Of a stretch of 64,000 nt of DNA, positions 53,709-62,130 are shown piece by piece; position 1 is the first letter of the stretch; every line of letters begins with the position of its first letter. A model generated the notes under the pieces. The model was not told the DNA's origin. It made no database searches and worked only from the letters and a program-made list of their open reading frames with translations. The stretch covers positions 124,001-188,000 of the forward strand of contig NZ_JAVRHO010000003.1 in the NCBI RefSeq assembly GCF_031846515.1, read 5' to 3'. Both the position numbers and the translations under genes were made by a program. This DNA is from Autumnicola lenta (GTDB lineage: Bacteria > Bacteroidota > Bacteroidia > Flavobacteriales > Flavobacteriaceae).

Positions 53709-55367
53709 TTATAGTTTATTTGAAGTATCTGTATAGTCTCCGGTAATAGTCACGTTTTCTCCTCTTCTTACCTGCCCGTAAATATGAATTGAAGAGTTAT
53801 CTCCAACAAATTCCAGTGTGGCACCGCTGTTAAGGTTCAGGTTTCCATATACGGTAATACTACCCTGGATTCTAAGCACGGAATTGTCGTCTATATTTAA
53901 ATCCAGATCTTTTCCTACAGCACCTACAGCTAAAGCTCCGTTCATATTAAACTCTCCGTTGCTGTTCACGTTGGCCGTATTTTGTACGTTTAGACTTCCG
54001 CAGTAAGTCAGTTTGTCGCTTACATTTAAATATAAAACAGTTGCAGATCCCGCGTATGCTTTTTCTTCGTTGGAATTCACGTTAAAGTAAGGACCTTCGT
54101 TGTAAGTTTCATAAGATGAACATTCAGCAAATTCTGGTGCAACTTCACTGTCGCCACCGTTATCTACTCCTGGTCTGCTCATTTTTAGAATCCGCAGCCC
54201 ACCTGTTCCGGAAGCGACGAAAATATAATCTCCTTTTGCTTTTACATAATTTGCAGAACCGTCAATACCAATAATTCCTTCTTCAGCTAAAGCCTTGGAA
54301 GCGTCAAGTCGGGCAATTCCAAATCCTGCCCCTCCATTGGCCATAAGGATAAACTCGTCTATGCTGGAAACCGCATTGGTCACTTTTTCGCCTTCGGCAA
54401 TTTCTGCATCAGGAATAGTTTTAATAGGTAACCTTGTTACTAAATCCCATGTTTCAGTATTGTAGATGCCTATACCTGCAGCGCCTTCAGAAACCATTAG
54501 AAGATTCCCAAGAAATTCCATTGTTCTTTTAGATTCGGCTACAAGACCAGACAGAGCGATTTCTTTTTTTATCGTCAGGTTTTGATTGTCCAGTACCAAT
54601 AAACCATTATCCCCGCTTAAAGCAACAAGATTGCCGTTGGCGTATGCAGCAGACCTAAGGTCGCTGTAAGATGCTTCAGCTTTCAGGTTAGAGTCGTAAG
54701 AGGCTATCACACCATCGCTTCCGCTAACCGCAATAAAGCTGTTATCGAAAGGAAGGATATCCACACCGGCCTGTCCAAGGCTGAATTTTTGTGCAGTAAA
54801 GTCAGAAGTAAATTCGCCACCTGCGGTTTCTACAGTCCCATAAAAAGCACGAACAGGATCTGCTGTTTGATCGTTATATGCTCCGGTAAAATAGATTTTA
54901 TTCTCTTTATAGAACAAGGCATTAACATCTGCAGAGTTTGTAGTAACCCTACTTATCACCTTTGGTTCAAATTTATTGCTAATATCGATAATATCAATTC
55001 CACCAAGGTAGGTAGCGCCTTCTTTGGTATAGGCAACGTAAGCGTAATCACCATCTATATCAACGTGGTTGGCGCGCATTGCCTGGCCGTCAAGAACAGG
55101 AGGATCTATTGTTGCAATTTGTTCCAGTGCAATCTGTCCTATTTCTGAAACGTCCTTCTTTTTAGAATTCCTGGCGCCGGAAATTGTTGTAATTCCAAGA
55201 ACACCCGCGCCTTCTGTAGTTACGGCGCTTCTTAAAACTTCTGGATTGCTTTCCTTTTCAAAAAAACCGGATGATTCTTCGGTTGAAGGATTCTGGATAT
55301 CATCTGAGTTACAGGAAATTAAAAATATAGAAAGAATAAAACTGAGACCAAGTAATTTTTTAGTCAT
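53709..55367 (-). CDS. LVIVD-repeat beta-propeller lipoprotein
   Basis: 552 residues; lipobox LISC (about Cys19). Residues about 70-410 form a propeller of LVIVD-type repeats (YAYVAYTKEGATYLGGIDIIDISN, NGNLVALSGDNGLLVLDNQ, YIFVASGTGGLRILKM). The C-terminal 110 residues are a Thr/Asn/Gly-rich right-handed repeat (VLRIQGSITVYGNLNLNSG, SSIHIYGQVRRGENVTI), likely a beta-helix. Surface lipoprotein of unknown role. Confidence 0.75.
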   Translation of the reverse strand: MTKKLLGLSFILSIFLISCNSDDIQNPSTEESSGFFEKESNPEVLRSAVTTEGAGVLGITTISGARNSKKKDVSEIGQIALEQIATIDPPVLDGQAMRANHVDIDGDYAYVAYTKEGATYLGGIDIIDISNKFEPKVISRVTTNSADVNALFYKENKIYFTGAYNDQTADPVRAFYGTVETAGGEFTSDFTAQKFSLGQAGVDILPFDNSFIAVSGSDGVIASYDSNLKAEASYSDLRSAAYANGNLVALSGDNGLLVLDNQNLTIKKEIALSGLVAESKRTMEFLGNLLMVSEGAAGIGIYNTETWDLVTRLPIKTIPDAEIAEGEKVTNAVSSIDEFILMANGGAGFGIARLDASKALAEEGIIGIDGSANYVKAKGDYIFVASGTGGLRILKMSRPGVDNGGDSEVAPEFAECSSYETYNEGPYFNVNSNEEKAYAGSATVLYLNVSDKLTYCGSLNVQNTANVNSNGEFNMNGALAVGAVGKDLDLNIDDNSVLRIQGSITVYGNLNLNSGATLEFVGDNSSIHIYGQVRRGENVTITGDYTDTSNKL

Positions 55368-55723
55368 TTTTAAGTTAGGTTAAGTTAGTATCTATGTAAA
55401 AATATAGGGCTTGTAAAGCTTTTACGGCACAATGATAAAACAAATAATTTAAAGTTTTAAGATTTTAACTACTTGCAAATGAAACTCGTGCGTTAATCGG
55501 CAATATGATGCTTTTCATCGATAGTGTTGATTCAAAACAGCTTCTTCATTTAAGGATTTAACGATTGCTTTTCTGGTTTATACTCGATAATCGAGATTTT
55601 AATGCTTCGAGGCTTGCTTCGAAATCGGAAATTATTTCTTCTTAGTGCTTCGTAGGCTTTGACCGAAGCAGTGGACTTAAGAAGAATTAAAATGAAATAA
55701 AAGGGAAAACCTTTATTTATGCT
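55368..55723. other. 356-base gap without a gene
   Basis: AT-rich; contains CTTCGAGGCTTGCTTCGAA (around 55606) and GTGCTTCGTAGGCTTTGACC (around 55646), short palindromic words resembling dispersed intergenic repeats of this group. No ORF, hairpin terminator or promoter of quality. Confidence 0.45.
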
Positions 55724-56719
55724 CTAATCCAGTTTTTCTGCAAGTTTTTTGAAGACCTTCTTAGGATTCTTACCTTCATAAAGAATGGCATAAACAGCAT
55801 TAATTATAGGAGTTTTAGCACGTTTGTCCTTATTGATTTTGTAAGCACTTTCTGTAGCATAATAACCTTCTGCAATCATGCTCATCTCCATTTGGGCGCT
55901 TTTGACGGTATAGCCTTTCCCGATCATATTTCCAAACATCCTGTTACGGCTAAAGACAGAATAACCGGTTACCAAAAGATCCCCTAAGTAGGCGGAATCA
56001 TTAATATTCCGTTTCATCTTATGAACTTTCTTGATAAATTTCTTCATTTCCCTAATCGCATTGCTCATAAGAACACTCTGGAAGTTATCTCCATAGCCCA
56101 AACCATGAGCAATACCTGCAGCAATTGCATAAATATTCTTTAAAACTGCGGCATATTCGGTTCCTGTAACATCATCGGTGATTTTACAGGTGATATAATC
56201 ACTTCCCAGGCAATCTGCCATAAGTTGCGCCTTTTTCTCGTCAGCACAGGCAATGGTTAGATAAGAGAGTCTTTCCAGAGCCACTTCTTCAGCGTGACAG
56301 GGTCCTGTAATCACCCCAATGTTTTCGTATGGAATATTATAATATTCCTCAAAGTGTTCTCCTACAATAAGGCTGGTTTCGGGAACAATACCCTTAATTG
56401 CTGAAAATATGATTTTATCATCCAAGGGCACCTGAAGGTTATCTAATTCCCTTTTTAGAAAGGCTGAGGGGATGGCGAAGATAATGTAATCTGCATTCTT
56501 GATGGTCTCATTAATGTCATTGCTAAGCTTTAACTGATCTGTATTAAACTCAACAGAGCTAAGATAGTTAGGGTTGTGTTCCTGTTTTTTGATATGCTCC
56601 ACAGCATAAATACTTCTCATATACCAATGTACATGATCTATGTTTTCGCATAACATCTTTACAATTGCAGTAGCCCAACTTCCGCCGCCAATAACAGCAA
56701 ACTTCGGATATGTATCCAT
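55724..56719 (-). CDS. gpsA: Glycerol-3-phosphate dehydrogenase [NAD(P)+]
   Basis: 331 residues; makes sn-glycerol 3-phosphate from dihydroxyacetone phosphate for phospholipid synthesis. NAD(P) motif GGGSWATAIVKML (residues 9-21), IFAIPSAFLK near 80, SAIKGIVPE, GPCHAEEVA and the catalytic/substrate region KNIYAIAAGIAHGLGYGDN near 190. The last residues are more divergent but length is normal. Confidence 0.95.
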   Translation of the reverse strand: MDTYPKFAVIGGGSWATAIVKMLCENIDHVHWYMRSIYAVEHIKKQEHNPNYLSSVEFNTDQLKLSNDINETIKNADYIIFAIPSAFLKRELDNLQVPLDDKIIFSAIKGIVPETSLIVGEHFEEYYNIPYENIGVITGPCHAEEVALERLSYLTIACADEKKAQLMADCLGSDYITCKITDDVTGTEYAAVLKNIYAIAAGIAHGLGYGDNFQSVLMSNAIREMKKFIKKVHKMKRNINDSAYLGDLLVTGYSVFSRNRMFGNMIGKGYTVKSAQMEMSMIAEGYYATESAYKINKDKRAKTPIINAVYAILYEGKNPKKVFKKLAEKLD

Positions 56720-57023
56720 ATATATCGTTTATGTTCTTCAAAAGTAAGCAAAAATTTAAGTATACTCATTTTAATCCTTTTTTGCACTTGCTGATTGAGG
56801 ATTAATCAATATTATTTGAAAATTTTAACTTTTTTGAGAACGATTTAATAGAGATTCTTTTCTCTTTTTTCGAGCAGAGGAGATTTTTTTTCCGCTTTTG
56901 GTTGTTATTAAAACCACCTCTGCCAGAGGTGATTTTTTTAAATCTAACAAAACTTTAATAAGTAACATCCAGAGATGTTCTTCCTCTTTTGTAACTTCAT
57001 ACCACAACAGATAAAAATCAGCT
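56720..57023. other. Divergent intergenic region with a hairpin and T run
   Basis: 304 bases between gpsA (-) and the BON-LysM gene (+). It contains CACCTCTGCCAGAGGTG at 56915-56931, an 8-bp perfect palindrome around one base, immediately followed by ATTTTTTT on the plus strand. That is terminator-like, yet no upstream plus-strand gene is seen to need it. Confidence 0.45.
56739..56746 (-). promoter_or_regulatory. -7 box upstream of gpsA
   Basis: On the minus strand TACTTTTG fits TAnnTTTG, 19 bases before the gpsA start codon. -33 element weak. Confidence 0.35.
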
Positions 57024-57530
57024 ATGAGCATTTTTTCTTTTATTAAAGAAGCCGGAGCCAGAGTCTTAGGTATAGGTAAGTCTACAACCGAAAAGAACAA
57101 TGAAGTTTCAGAGCGAAAGACTAAAGAAAATCAGCAGGAAAATGCCAAAGCTGCTTCCAGACTGGAAGAGCATATCAGGAGCTTAAATTTAAATATTGAT
57201 AATCTGGATATAACTATTGAAGGCGATATGGCGACTGTTTCGGGCGAGGCAGAAGATCAGGCAACTCGCGAAAAAATTATACTGGTAGTGGGAAATACTG
57301 CCGGAATTGGACAGGTAGACGACAGGATGGATGTGGAAGACGAAGAGCCGGAAGCTACTTTTCATACTGTAGAACGAGGAGATAACCTTAGTAAAATAGC
57401 GAAGGATCATTATGGTGATCCCGGTAAATATCAGATTATTTTTGAAGCTAATAAACCAATGTTAAAGGATCCGGACAAGATTTATCCCGGGCAGGTATTG
57501 CGAATACCAGATATCGAAACAGAAAATTAA
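57024..57530 (+). CDS. BON-LysM protein (Kbp/YgaU-like)
   Basis: 168 residues: BON domain about 45-110 (LEEHIRSLNLNIDNLDITIEGDMATVSGEAEDQATREKIILVVGN) and LysM about 118-165 (FHTVERGDNLSKIAKDHYGDPGKYQIIFEANKPMLKDPDKIYPGQVLRIP). Same architecture as E. coli Kbp, a cytosolic potassium-binding protein. No signal peptide, consistent with cytosolic location. Single gene; an inverted repeat separates it from nadD. Confidence 0.88.
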   Translation: MSIFSFIKEAGARVLGIGKSTTEKNNEVSERKTKENQQENAKAASRLEEHIRSLNLNIDNLDITIEGDMATVSGEAEDQATREKIILVVGNTAGIGQVDDRMDVEDEEPEATFHTVERGDNLSKIAKDHYGDPGKYQIIFEANKPMLKDPDKIYPGQVLRIPDIETEN

Positions 57531-57532
57531 AG

Positions 57533-57658
57533 AGACTGTTTAGAAGTTTTGAGGGTGCTACATTGAGAGCAGTCGACGTTCTAAGCTTGTAGTTCCACAA
57601 TGAAAAAAGTAGGTTCAATCAGCTAAAAAAGAGCGCTTAAAAAATTTTTAAACAGTCT
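57533..57658. repeat. Inverted repeat between convergent kbp-like and nadD genes
   Basis: AGACTGTTTA at 57533-57542 is the exact complement of TAAACAGTCT at 57649-57658, with about 106 bases between. It spans the whole intergenic space and could act as a bidirectional terminator or be the remnant of a small inverted-repeat element. Confidence 0.5.
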
Positions 57659-57660
57659 TT

Positions 57661-58245
57661 CTATTTATAGAAATTCATATGCTGAACATACTCCCACACG
57701 CTGTCACTAAGTAATGGTCCAATATTTTTTCCTTCAGAAATGGCCTGTCTTATAAATGTTGCCGAAATTTCCATTCTGGGTGCGGCCACTCTTGTAATCT
57801 TTGGATGATCCTTAAACTGATTCTGAATTTTTTCCCCTGATATTCTTGGATAAACATAAAGCTGATGGTTCTCAAGAATCATCTCGTAATTTTTCCACTT
57901 ATGGAAACTTTTTAAATTGTCTTCACCCATAATCAGACAAAATTCGTTCGTGGAAAATTTTTCCTGTAAATGCAGCAATGTTTTAACCGTATAGTTTGGT
58001 TGCTCCAGCCCAAATTCGATATTACTGGGTTTCAGTTTTTCAAAAGGCTCGCAGGCGCGATAAGCCATTTCCAGTCGGTGATGGTTGTCAAGAAGAGTGC
58101 TTTTTTTCTTTAACGGATTATGAGGGGTTACCACCAGCCAGATCTCTTCAAGATCAGAGAATTCTGCCATATGGTTGGCAATTATAAGGTGTCCTATGTG
58201 AATGGGATTAAATGTGCCAAAGAACAGTCCTACTTTTCTATTCAT
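57661..58245 (-). CDS. nadD: Nicotinate-nucleotide adenylyltransferase
   Basis: 194 residues; adenylates nicotinate mononucleotide in NAD synthesis. Class signature FGTFNPIHIGHLIIANHM (residues 9-26), LVVTPHNPLKKKS, LIMGEDNLKSFHKW near 104 and the C-terminal ISATFIRQAISEGKN near 160. Third gene of the yicC-gmk-nadD operon, overlapping gmk by 4 bases. Confidence 0.95.
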   Translation of the reverse strand: MNRKVGLFFGTFNPIHIGHLIIANHMAEFSDLEEIWLVVTPHNPLKKKSTLLDNHHRLEMAYRACEPFEKLKPSNIEFGLEQPNYTVKTLLHLQEKFSTNEFCLIMGEDNLKSFHKWKNYEMILENHQLYVYPRISGEKIQNQFKDHPKITRVAAPRMEISATFIRQAISEGKNIGPLLSDSVWEYVQHMNFYK

Positions 58246-58826
58246 TTCTCAGCATTTACTCCAACATAATTTGAAACAAGATTGTAGGCTTCCTCTAATG
58301 CAACTTCCAGGTTGTTGTTTTCTATGATAAAATCGAATTGTGGCGCAGTGGCCAGCTCAATAGAAGCTTTGGCAACACGCATATTTATTTTATCGGGAGT
58401 TTCAGTTTTTCTCTTTTTAAGCCGAATCTTAAGCTCTTCGATACTTGGTGGTTTTACAAAAACAGCCAATGTTTGTTCAGGATAAATATTTTTTATATCC
58501 AGTCCTCCTACTACATCAATATCAAAAATTACGTTTTTCCCTTCGTTCCAGATTCTCTTAATCTCACTCTTAAGTGTTCCGTAGAAATTGTCACGATAAA
58601 CTTCTTCCCACTCCAGGAATTCATCGGCTTTTATTTTCCTTTTAAATTCCTCTAAAGACAAAAAGTAGTAATCCTTCCCATCTACTTCATCTCCGCGAGG
58701 CTCACGTGAAGTTGCTGAAATCGAGAAATCCAGTTTTAAATCATCCTGTCGTAGCAAATGCTGAACAATCGTAGTTTTACCGGATCCGGAAGGAGCCGAA
58801 AATACGATCAATTTACCATCCTTCAT
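58242..58826 (-). CDS. gmk: Guanylate kinase
   Basis: 194 residues; phosphorylates GMP to GDP. P-loop FSAPSGSGKTTI (residues 8-19), ISATSREPRGDEVDGKDYYF (GMP binding), EEVYRDNFYGTL, and VIFDIDVVGGLDIKN (Walker B). Overlaps both neighbours by 1-4 bases, tight operon. Confidence 0.96.
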   Translation of the reverse strand: MKDGKLIVFSAPSGSGKTTIVQHLLRQDDLKLDFSISATSREPRGDEVDGKDYYFLSLEEFKRKIKADEFLEWEEVYRDNFYGTLKSEIKRIWNEGKNVIFDIDVVGGLDIKNIYPEQTLAVFVKPPSIEELKIRLKKRKTETPDKINMRVAKASIELATAPQFDFIIENNNLEVALEEAYNLVSNYVGVNAEK

Positions 58827-59683
58827 TAGAGTACGTTTAAAAGTTGTTCTTTGATTTTTTCCAGTTCATCCTTCATCTGCACCACTAACTGCTGCATGGG
58901 GGCATAGTTGGATTTACTGCCAATGGTATTAATTTCCCTGCCCATTTCCTGAGAAATAAAAGCCAATTTCCTGCCGTTGGAATCATCACTGTTTATCGTC
59001 TCATTAAAATAATTAAGATGGTTTTCCAGCCTTACTTTTTCTTCGGTAATATCAAATTTCTCAATATAATAAACCAGTTCCTGCTCAAACCGGTTTTCGT
59101 CAACGTTTTCTTTTAGTTCTTCAACCCCTTTTCTAAGCCGCTCCTTTACGCCATCAATCCTGTCGGGATCCATCTCGATAATTTGTTGCAATAAATCCTC
59201 GATATTAGAAACCCTTAATTTCAAATCTTTTTCCAGTGCTTGTCCTTCAGTTGTCCTAAAGTTATTGATTTCGGTAAGCGCTTCTTCTACAGCGTCCTCT
59301 ATAGCCTTAAACTCGGTTTCGTCTATTTCTTCCCGTTCAGTCTTTAAAGCATCGGGCATCCTTACGGCCATTTTCAGAAGCTCAGTTTCATCTCCGTTCA
59401 CAAGAGCTCTAAGCTGTTCCATGTATTTTTTTACCACAGCTTCGTTGAGAACTGAAGAAGTTTCTTCGCCGGTATTTTCCACATAAACCGAAAGATCTAT
59501 TTTCCCGCGTACAAGCGATTTTGAAATAATCTTGCGCAATTCCAGTTCCTTTTCGCGGTACTGAGAGGAAATCCGCGCATTCAGATCAAAATTTTTGCTG
59601 TTAAGGGATTTAATCTCTACGGTAATCTTTTTTGATGGGAGTTCGGAAATGCTTTTCCCAAAGCCGGTCATGGATTGAATCAT
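58826..59683 (-). CDS. yicC: YicC-family RNA-related stress protein
   Basis: 285 residues. The YicC N-domain begins MIQSMTGFGK and the DUF1732 C-terminal domain has VEELKENVDENRFEQELVYYIEKFDITEEKVRLENHL and ISQEMGREINTIGSKSNY. E. coli YicC is linked to RNA degradation and stationary phase. First gene of the yicC-gmk-nadD operon, an arrangement common in many bacteria. Confidence 0.93.
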   Translation of the reverse strand: MIQSMTGFGKSISELPSKKITVEIKSLNSKNFDLNARISSQYREKELELRKIISKSLVRGKIDLSVYVENTGEETSSVLNEAVVKKYMEQLRALVNGDETELLKMAVRMPDALKTEREEIDETEFKAIEDAVEEALTEINNFRTTEGQALEKDLKLRVSNIEDLLQQIIEMDPDRIDGVKERLRKGVEELKENVDENRFEQELVYYIEKFDITEEKVRLENHLNYFNETINSDDSNGRKLAFISQEMGREINTIGSKSNYAPMQQLVVQMKDELEKIKEQLLNVL

Positions 59684-59980
59684 GCTTGATTTTTAAAAGG
59701 TTGCGCAAAGATAATCAATTCTGAAGCAGTTCAAAGACGAGGGAAGCTTAATTTGAAGGAGGAGTTAGGTGAAGAGTGAAAGAGGCAAACAGGAAAAAGA
59801 GTTAAAAAGGGAATTCCTCATTTATGATCTAAGATTTTTAAGAAACTAAAAGGCTAATCCTGCAAGGTTTTTAAAACCTTTTAGGTGTGTCCAAGCTAAA
59901 AAATGGAAACAGACGTTCCACTTTTCACTTTCAACTCAAAAAACAACCCACAGTTAGAACCTAGAGCAGAATAAGCTGCA

Positions 59981-60349
59981 TTATTTCAACAATTGATAAT
60001 TGCCCACCAGAACAGAAGCAGAAATGTTCAATTTATTCTCTAACTCCCGAATCATATCGACTGTTAATCTTTTTCTCTTATTCAAAATTTCAGATACTCT
60101 GCTTTTACCACCAAGTATGCCTATTAAATCCTTTTGTTTAAGATTCATTTCTTCCATCCTGATTTTTATGGCTTCTATTGGATCTGGAGCTTCTACAGGG
60201 TGGTACTTATTTTCATAATTTTCGATTAGAAGAGATAAAATTTCTGCTTCATCCCCTTCTTCAGAATTTGGGGAAGCATCAAAAATTTCTTCCATTCTAA
60301 TTAAAGAGTGTTCGTAGTCTTCTTGAGATTTTATAGGTGTTATCTTCAT
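59981..60349 (-). CDS. higA: HigA-type antitoxin with XRE helix-turn-helix
   Basis: 122 residues. Helix-turn-helix at about 68-112 (IKIRMEEMNLKQKDLIGILGGKSRVSEILNKRKRLTVDMIRELENKLNI) of the HigA/XRE type, preceded by an acidic N-terminal region. In known systems it neutralises the HigB RNase and represses the operon. Open frame is intact. The toxin gene next to it (17 bases upstream) is broken by two single-base deletions, so this antitoxin may now be an orphan repressor. Confidence 0.85.
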   Translation of the reverse strand: MKITPIKSQEDYEHSLIRMEEIFDASPNSEEGDEAEILSLLIENYENKYHPVEAPDPIEAIKIRMEEMNLKQKDLIGILGGKSRVSEILNKRKRLTVDMIRELENKLNISASVLVGNYQLLK

Positions 60350-60366
60350 AATTTTCAGTTTAAATC

Positions 60367-60646
60367 TTAAATTTTGTCATACTCAGCATGCGTTCCTACA
60401 AACCCTATAAATGCCCATTTTCTTTCGTAATTAAATTTTACAATTAGCCGGTAAGAATTTCCTTTAATATTGAATATAACCCGGTTATCTTTTAAAATAC
60501 TAGCGTTTATGTAGGTTTGCTTAACATCATTTGGGGAATTCCATTTTGATGACTTGCGGTTTCGTACCAGGTTTTGAGATATTGTTCGGCATCAGGATGT
60601 TTTTCCCCAAATTCCCGTAATGTTCTTTTGCAATAATTCTTTGCAT
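60367..60646 (-). pseudogene. higB: HigB-type toxin gene broken by two frameshifts
   Basis: Read on the minus strand from ATG at 60646, the protein starts MQRIIAK, then loses frame. The HigB-like segment RTLREFGEKHPDAEQYLKTW appears in a second frame. A third frame gives KWNSPNDVKQTYINASILKD, then FNIKGNSYRLIVKFNY and ends FVGTHAEYDKI with stop TAA at 60367. Restoring one A in the run near 60626 (A4 to A5) and one A near 60555 (AA to AAA) joins all three into a continuous 93-codon HigB-family mRNA interferase. The gene-plus-two-bases length, 282, is exactly 94 codons. Confidence 0.82.
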
Positions 60647-60661
60647 AAAATTTTTCTTGTT

Positions 60662-60669
60662 CAAAAGTA
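60662..60669 (-). promoter_or_regulatory. -7 box of the HigBA promoter
   Basis: TACTTTTG on the minus strand matches TAnnTTTG, 16 bases before the broken higB ATG and directly downstream of the 12-bp inverted repeat operator. Confidence 0.5.
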
Positions 60670-60670
60670 G

Positions 60671-60699
60671 TAAAATGTTCTCAAATAGAGAACATTTTA
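60671..60699. promoter_or_regulatory. Perfect inverted-repeat operator for HigA
   Basis: TAAAATGTTCTC (60671-60682), 5-base spacer, GAGAACATTTTA (60688-60699): a perfect 12-bp palindrome at the -10 to -40 position of the higBA promoter. It is the expected operator site for the HigA helix-turn-helix protein and is intact although the toxin gene is not. Confidence 0.75.
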
Positions 60700-60995
60700 T
60701 TGATATTGTAGTCATCTAAAAAGTGAATTCCGGAAAAATAAACTGCGATCATCTGGAAAAGCCAAAGGGTGAAGAGTGAAATAAATTTTTTGGTCTACGG
60801 GAAGCCTGATTTATCAAACGGAGTGAACTTTATATCTGAAACTTTAAATCAAACTCCGAACTCCAAACTATAAACTAAGAAAAACACCAAACTTGCTTTA
60901 TTTCTGCGTAAATCTGCGCAATCAGCGGGAACTTTAAACCTGAAGATTCTGAACTCCTAACTCTTTTACAGACAACTGACAACTGAACTCACAAC

Positions 60996-61958
60996 CTAAA
61001 AGTCCCGGCAAAACTCCAATGCCCGATCTTCGTGATAATAAAGTTCTCCTTTCTGAAAGAAACCAACATGGCCGCCATGTTCAGGCATTTCCAGGTGAAG
61101 GAATTCAGAATTTTTTGCAATTTCCAAAGGATAAGAACTTTCTGAAAGAAAGGAATCATTTTTAGCATTTATCAGTAGGGTCGGGATGCCGATATTTGGC
61201 AAAAATTGAAGGCTGCTGCATTTCTGGTAATAATCTGCCGCGTCTTTATAACCGTGGGCTTTGCTCGTGTACAACTCGTCTATGGCCAAAAGGGAATTAC
61301 AGGCGCCAATATCGTTTCGGTCAATTTCCTTCGGAAAAAGTTCCTGCCGCTCATATAGCTGATTTTTCAGCTTTTTCAGAAACCTTCTGGAGTAAAGGTA
61401 ATTCTTATGTTTGTCCAGCTCCTTTAACGACGCACCTAAATCTGAAGGGACAGAGACTGCAACTGCCGCTTTTATTTCCTTCGGAAGAAATTGAGTTTCA
61501 CCAAGATACTTCAGTAGCAAATTGCCGCCCAGACTAAATCCTGAAAGCACTATTTTATCATACTTTTTATTCTGAAGGCAAAGTTCAATCACTTCTTTAA
61601 GATCTTCAGTCGCACCGGCATTGTAACTGCGAAAGAGTCTGTTAATTTTGCCGCTGCAACTTCTGAAATTTATAAGTGCAACATCAAATCCTTTTTCAGA
61701 CAAGGCTTTGGCCATTCCCAGCATATACGGTCGGTCGGCACTACCGGCCAGGCCATGCGTCACGATCATTAATTGCCGATAATTGCCATTTTTGGCATAG
61801 CACCAGTCCAGGTCGAGAAAATCCCCATCACTCAGTTCTACGCGCTCTCTTTCAGATACCTCGATCTTTACCTTCCGCAGTAAAGAGGCGTAAATGGTGG
61901 AAAAATGGGCGCTTCTAAAGAGAAATGGAGCTTTATAATTACTTTTCAGGATTGGCAT
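60996..61958 (-). CDS. YheT-family alpha/beta hydrolase
   Basis: 320 residues of the YheT/ABHD1-3-like hydrolase family. Motifs: LDLDWCYAKNGNYRQLMIVTHGLAGSADRPYM, INFRSCSGKINRLFRSYNAGATEDL, nucleophile GFSLGGNLLLKYLGE near residue 140, and acid/base candidates (INAKNDSFL; GGHVGFFQKGE). No signal peptide. Substrate unknown. A copy of the dispersed repeat lies in frame within its N-terminal loop. Confidence 0.85.
   Translation of the reverse strand: MPILKSNYKAPFLFRSAHFSTIYASLLRKVKIEVSERERVELSDGDFLDLDWCYAKNGNYRQLMIVTHGLAGSADRPYMLGMAKALSEKGFDVALINFRSCSGKINRLFRSYNAGATEDLKEVIELCLQNKKYDKIVLSGFSLGGNLLLKYLGETQFLPKEIKAAVAVSVPSDLGASLKELDKHKNYLYSRRFLKKLKNQLYERQELFPKEIDRNDIGACNSLLAIDELYTSKAHGYKDAADYYQKCSSLQFLPNIGIPTLLINAKNDSFLSESSYPLEIAKNSEFLHLEMPEHGGHVGFFQKGELYYHEDRALEFCRDF
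61775..61793 (+). repeat. Dispersed repeat, copy inside the YheT-like gene
   Basis: GCCGATAATTGCCATTTTT; its complement AAAAATGGCAATTATCGGC is identical over 19 bases to the unit start at 51688-51706. On the coding strand it reads KNGNYRQ in frame. Confidence 0.6.
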
Positions 61959-62130
61959 AGATCTAAAATAACAGAAATATGTAAAATTTCACATCCGGAA
62001 CTGTTTTAAGAGTTGTCAGAAATTTACCAGATGTTAAGTTTTTAGTAAAAATGGTGAAATAATAGCTACGGTTAGCCCGATAATTATGCGTGCATAGTAA
62101 AGTTTCTTAGCTTTATAAAAAATTGAAAAA

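Noticed and set aside
56825..57100. Minus-strand ORF of 91 codons between gpsA and the LysM gene
   Set aside because: Lys-rich low-complexity translation, overlaps the start of the LysM gene, and spans the hairpin at 56915-56931; no recognisable protein.
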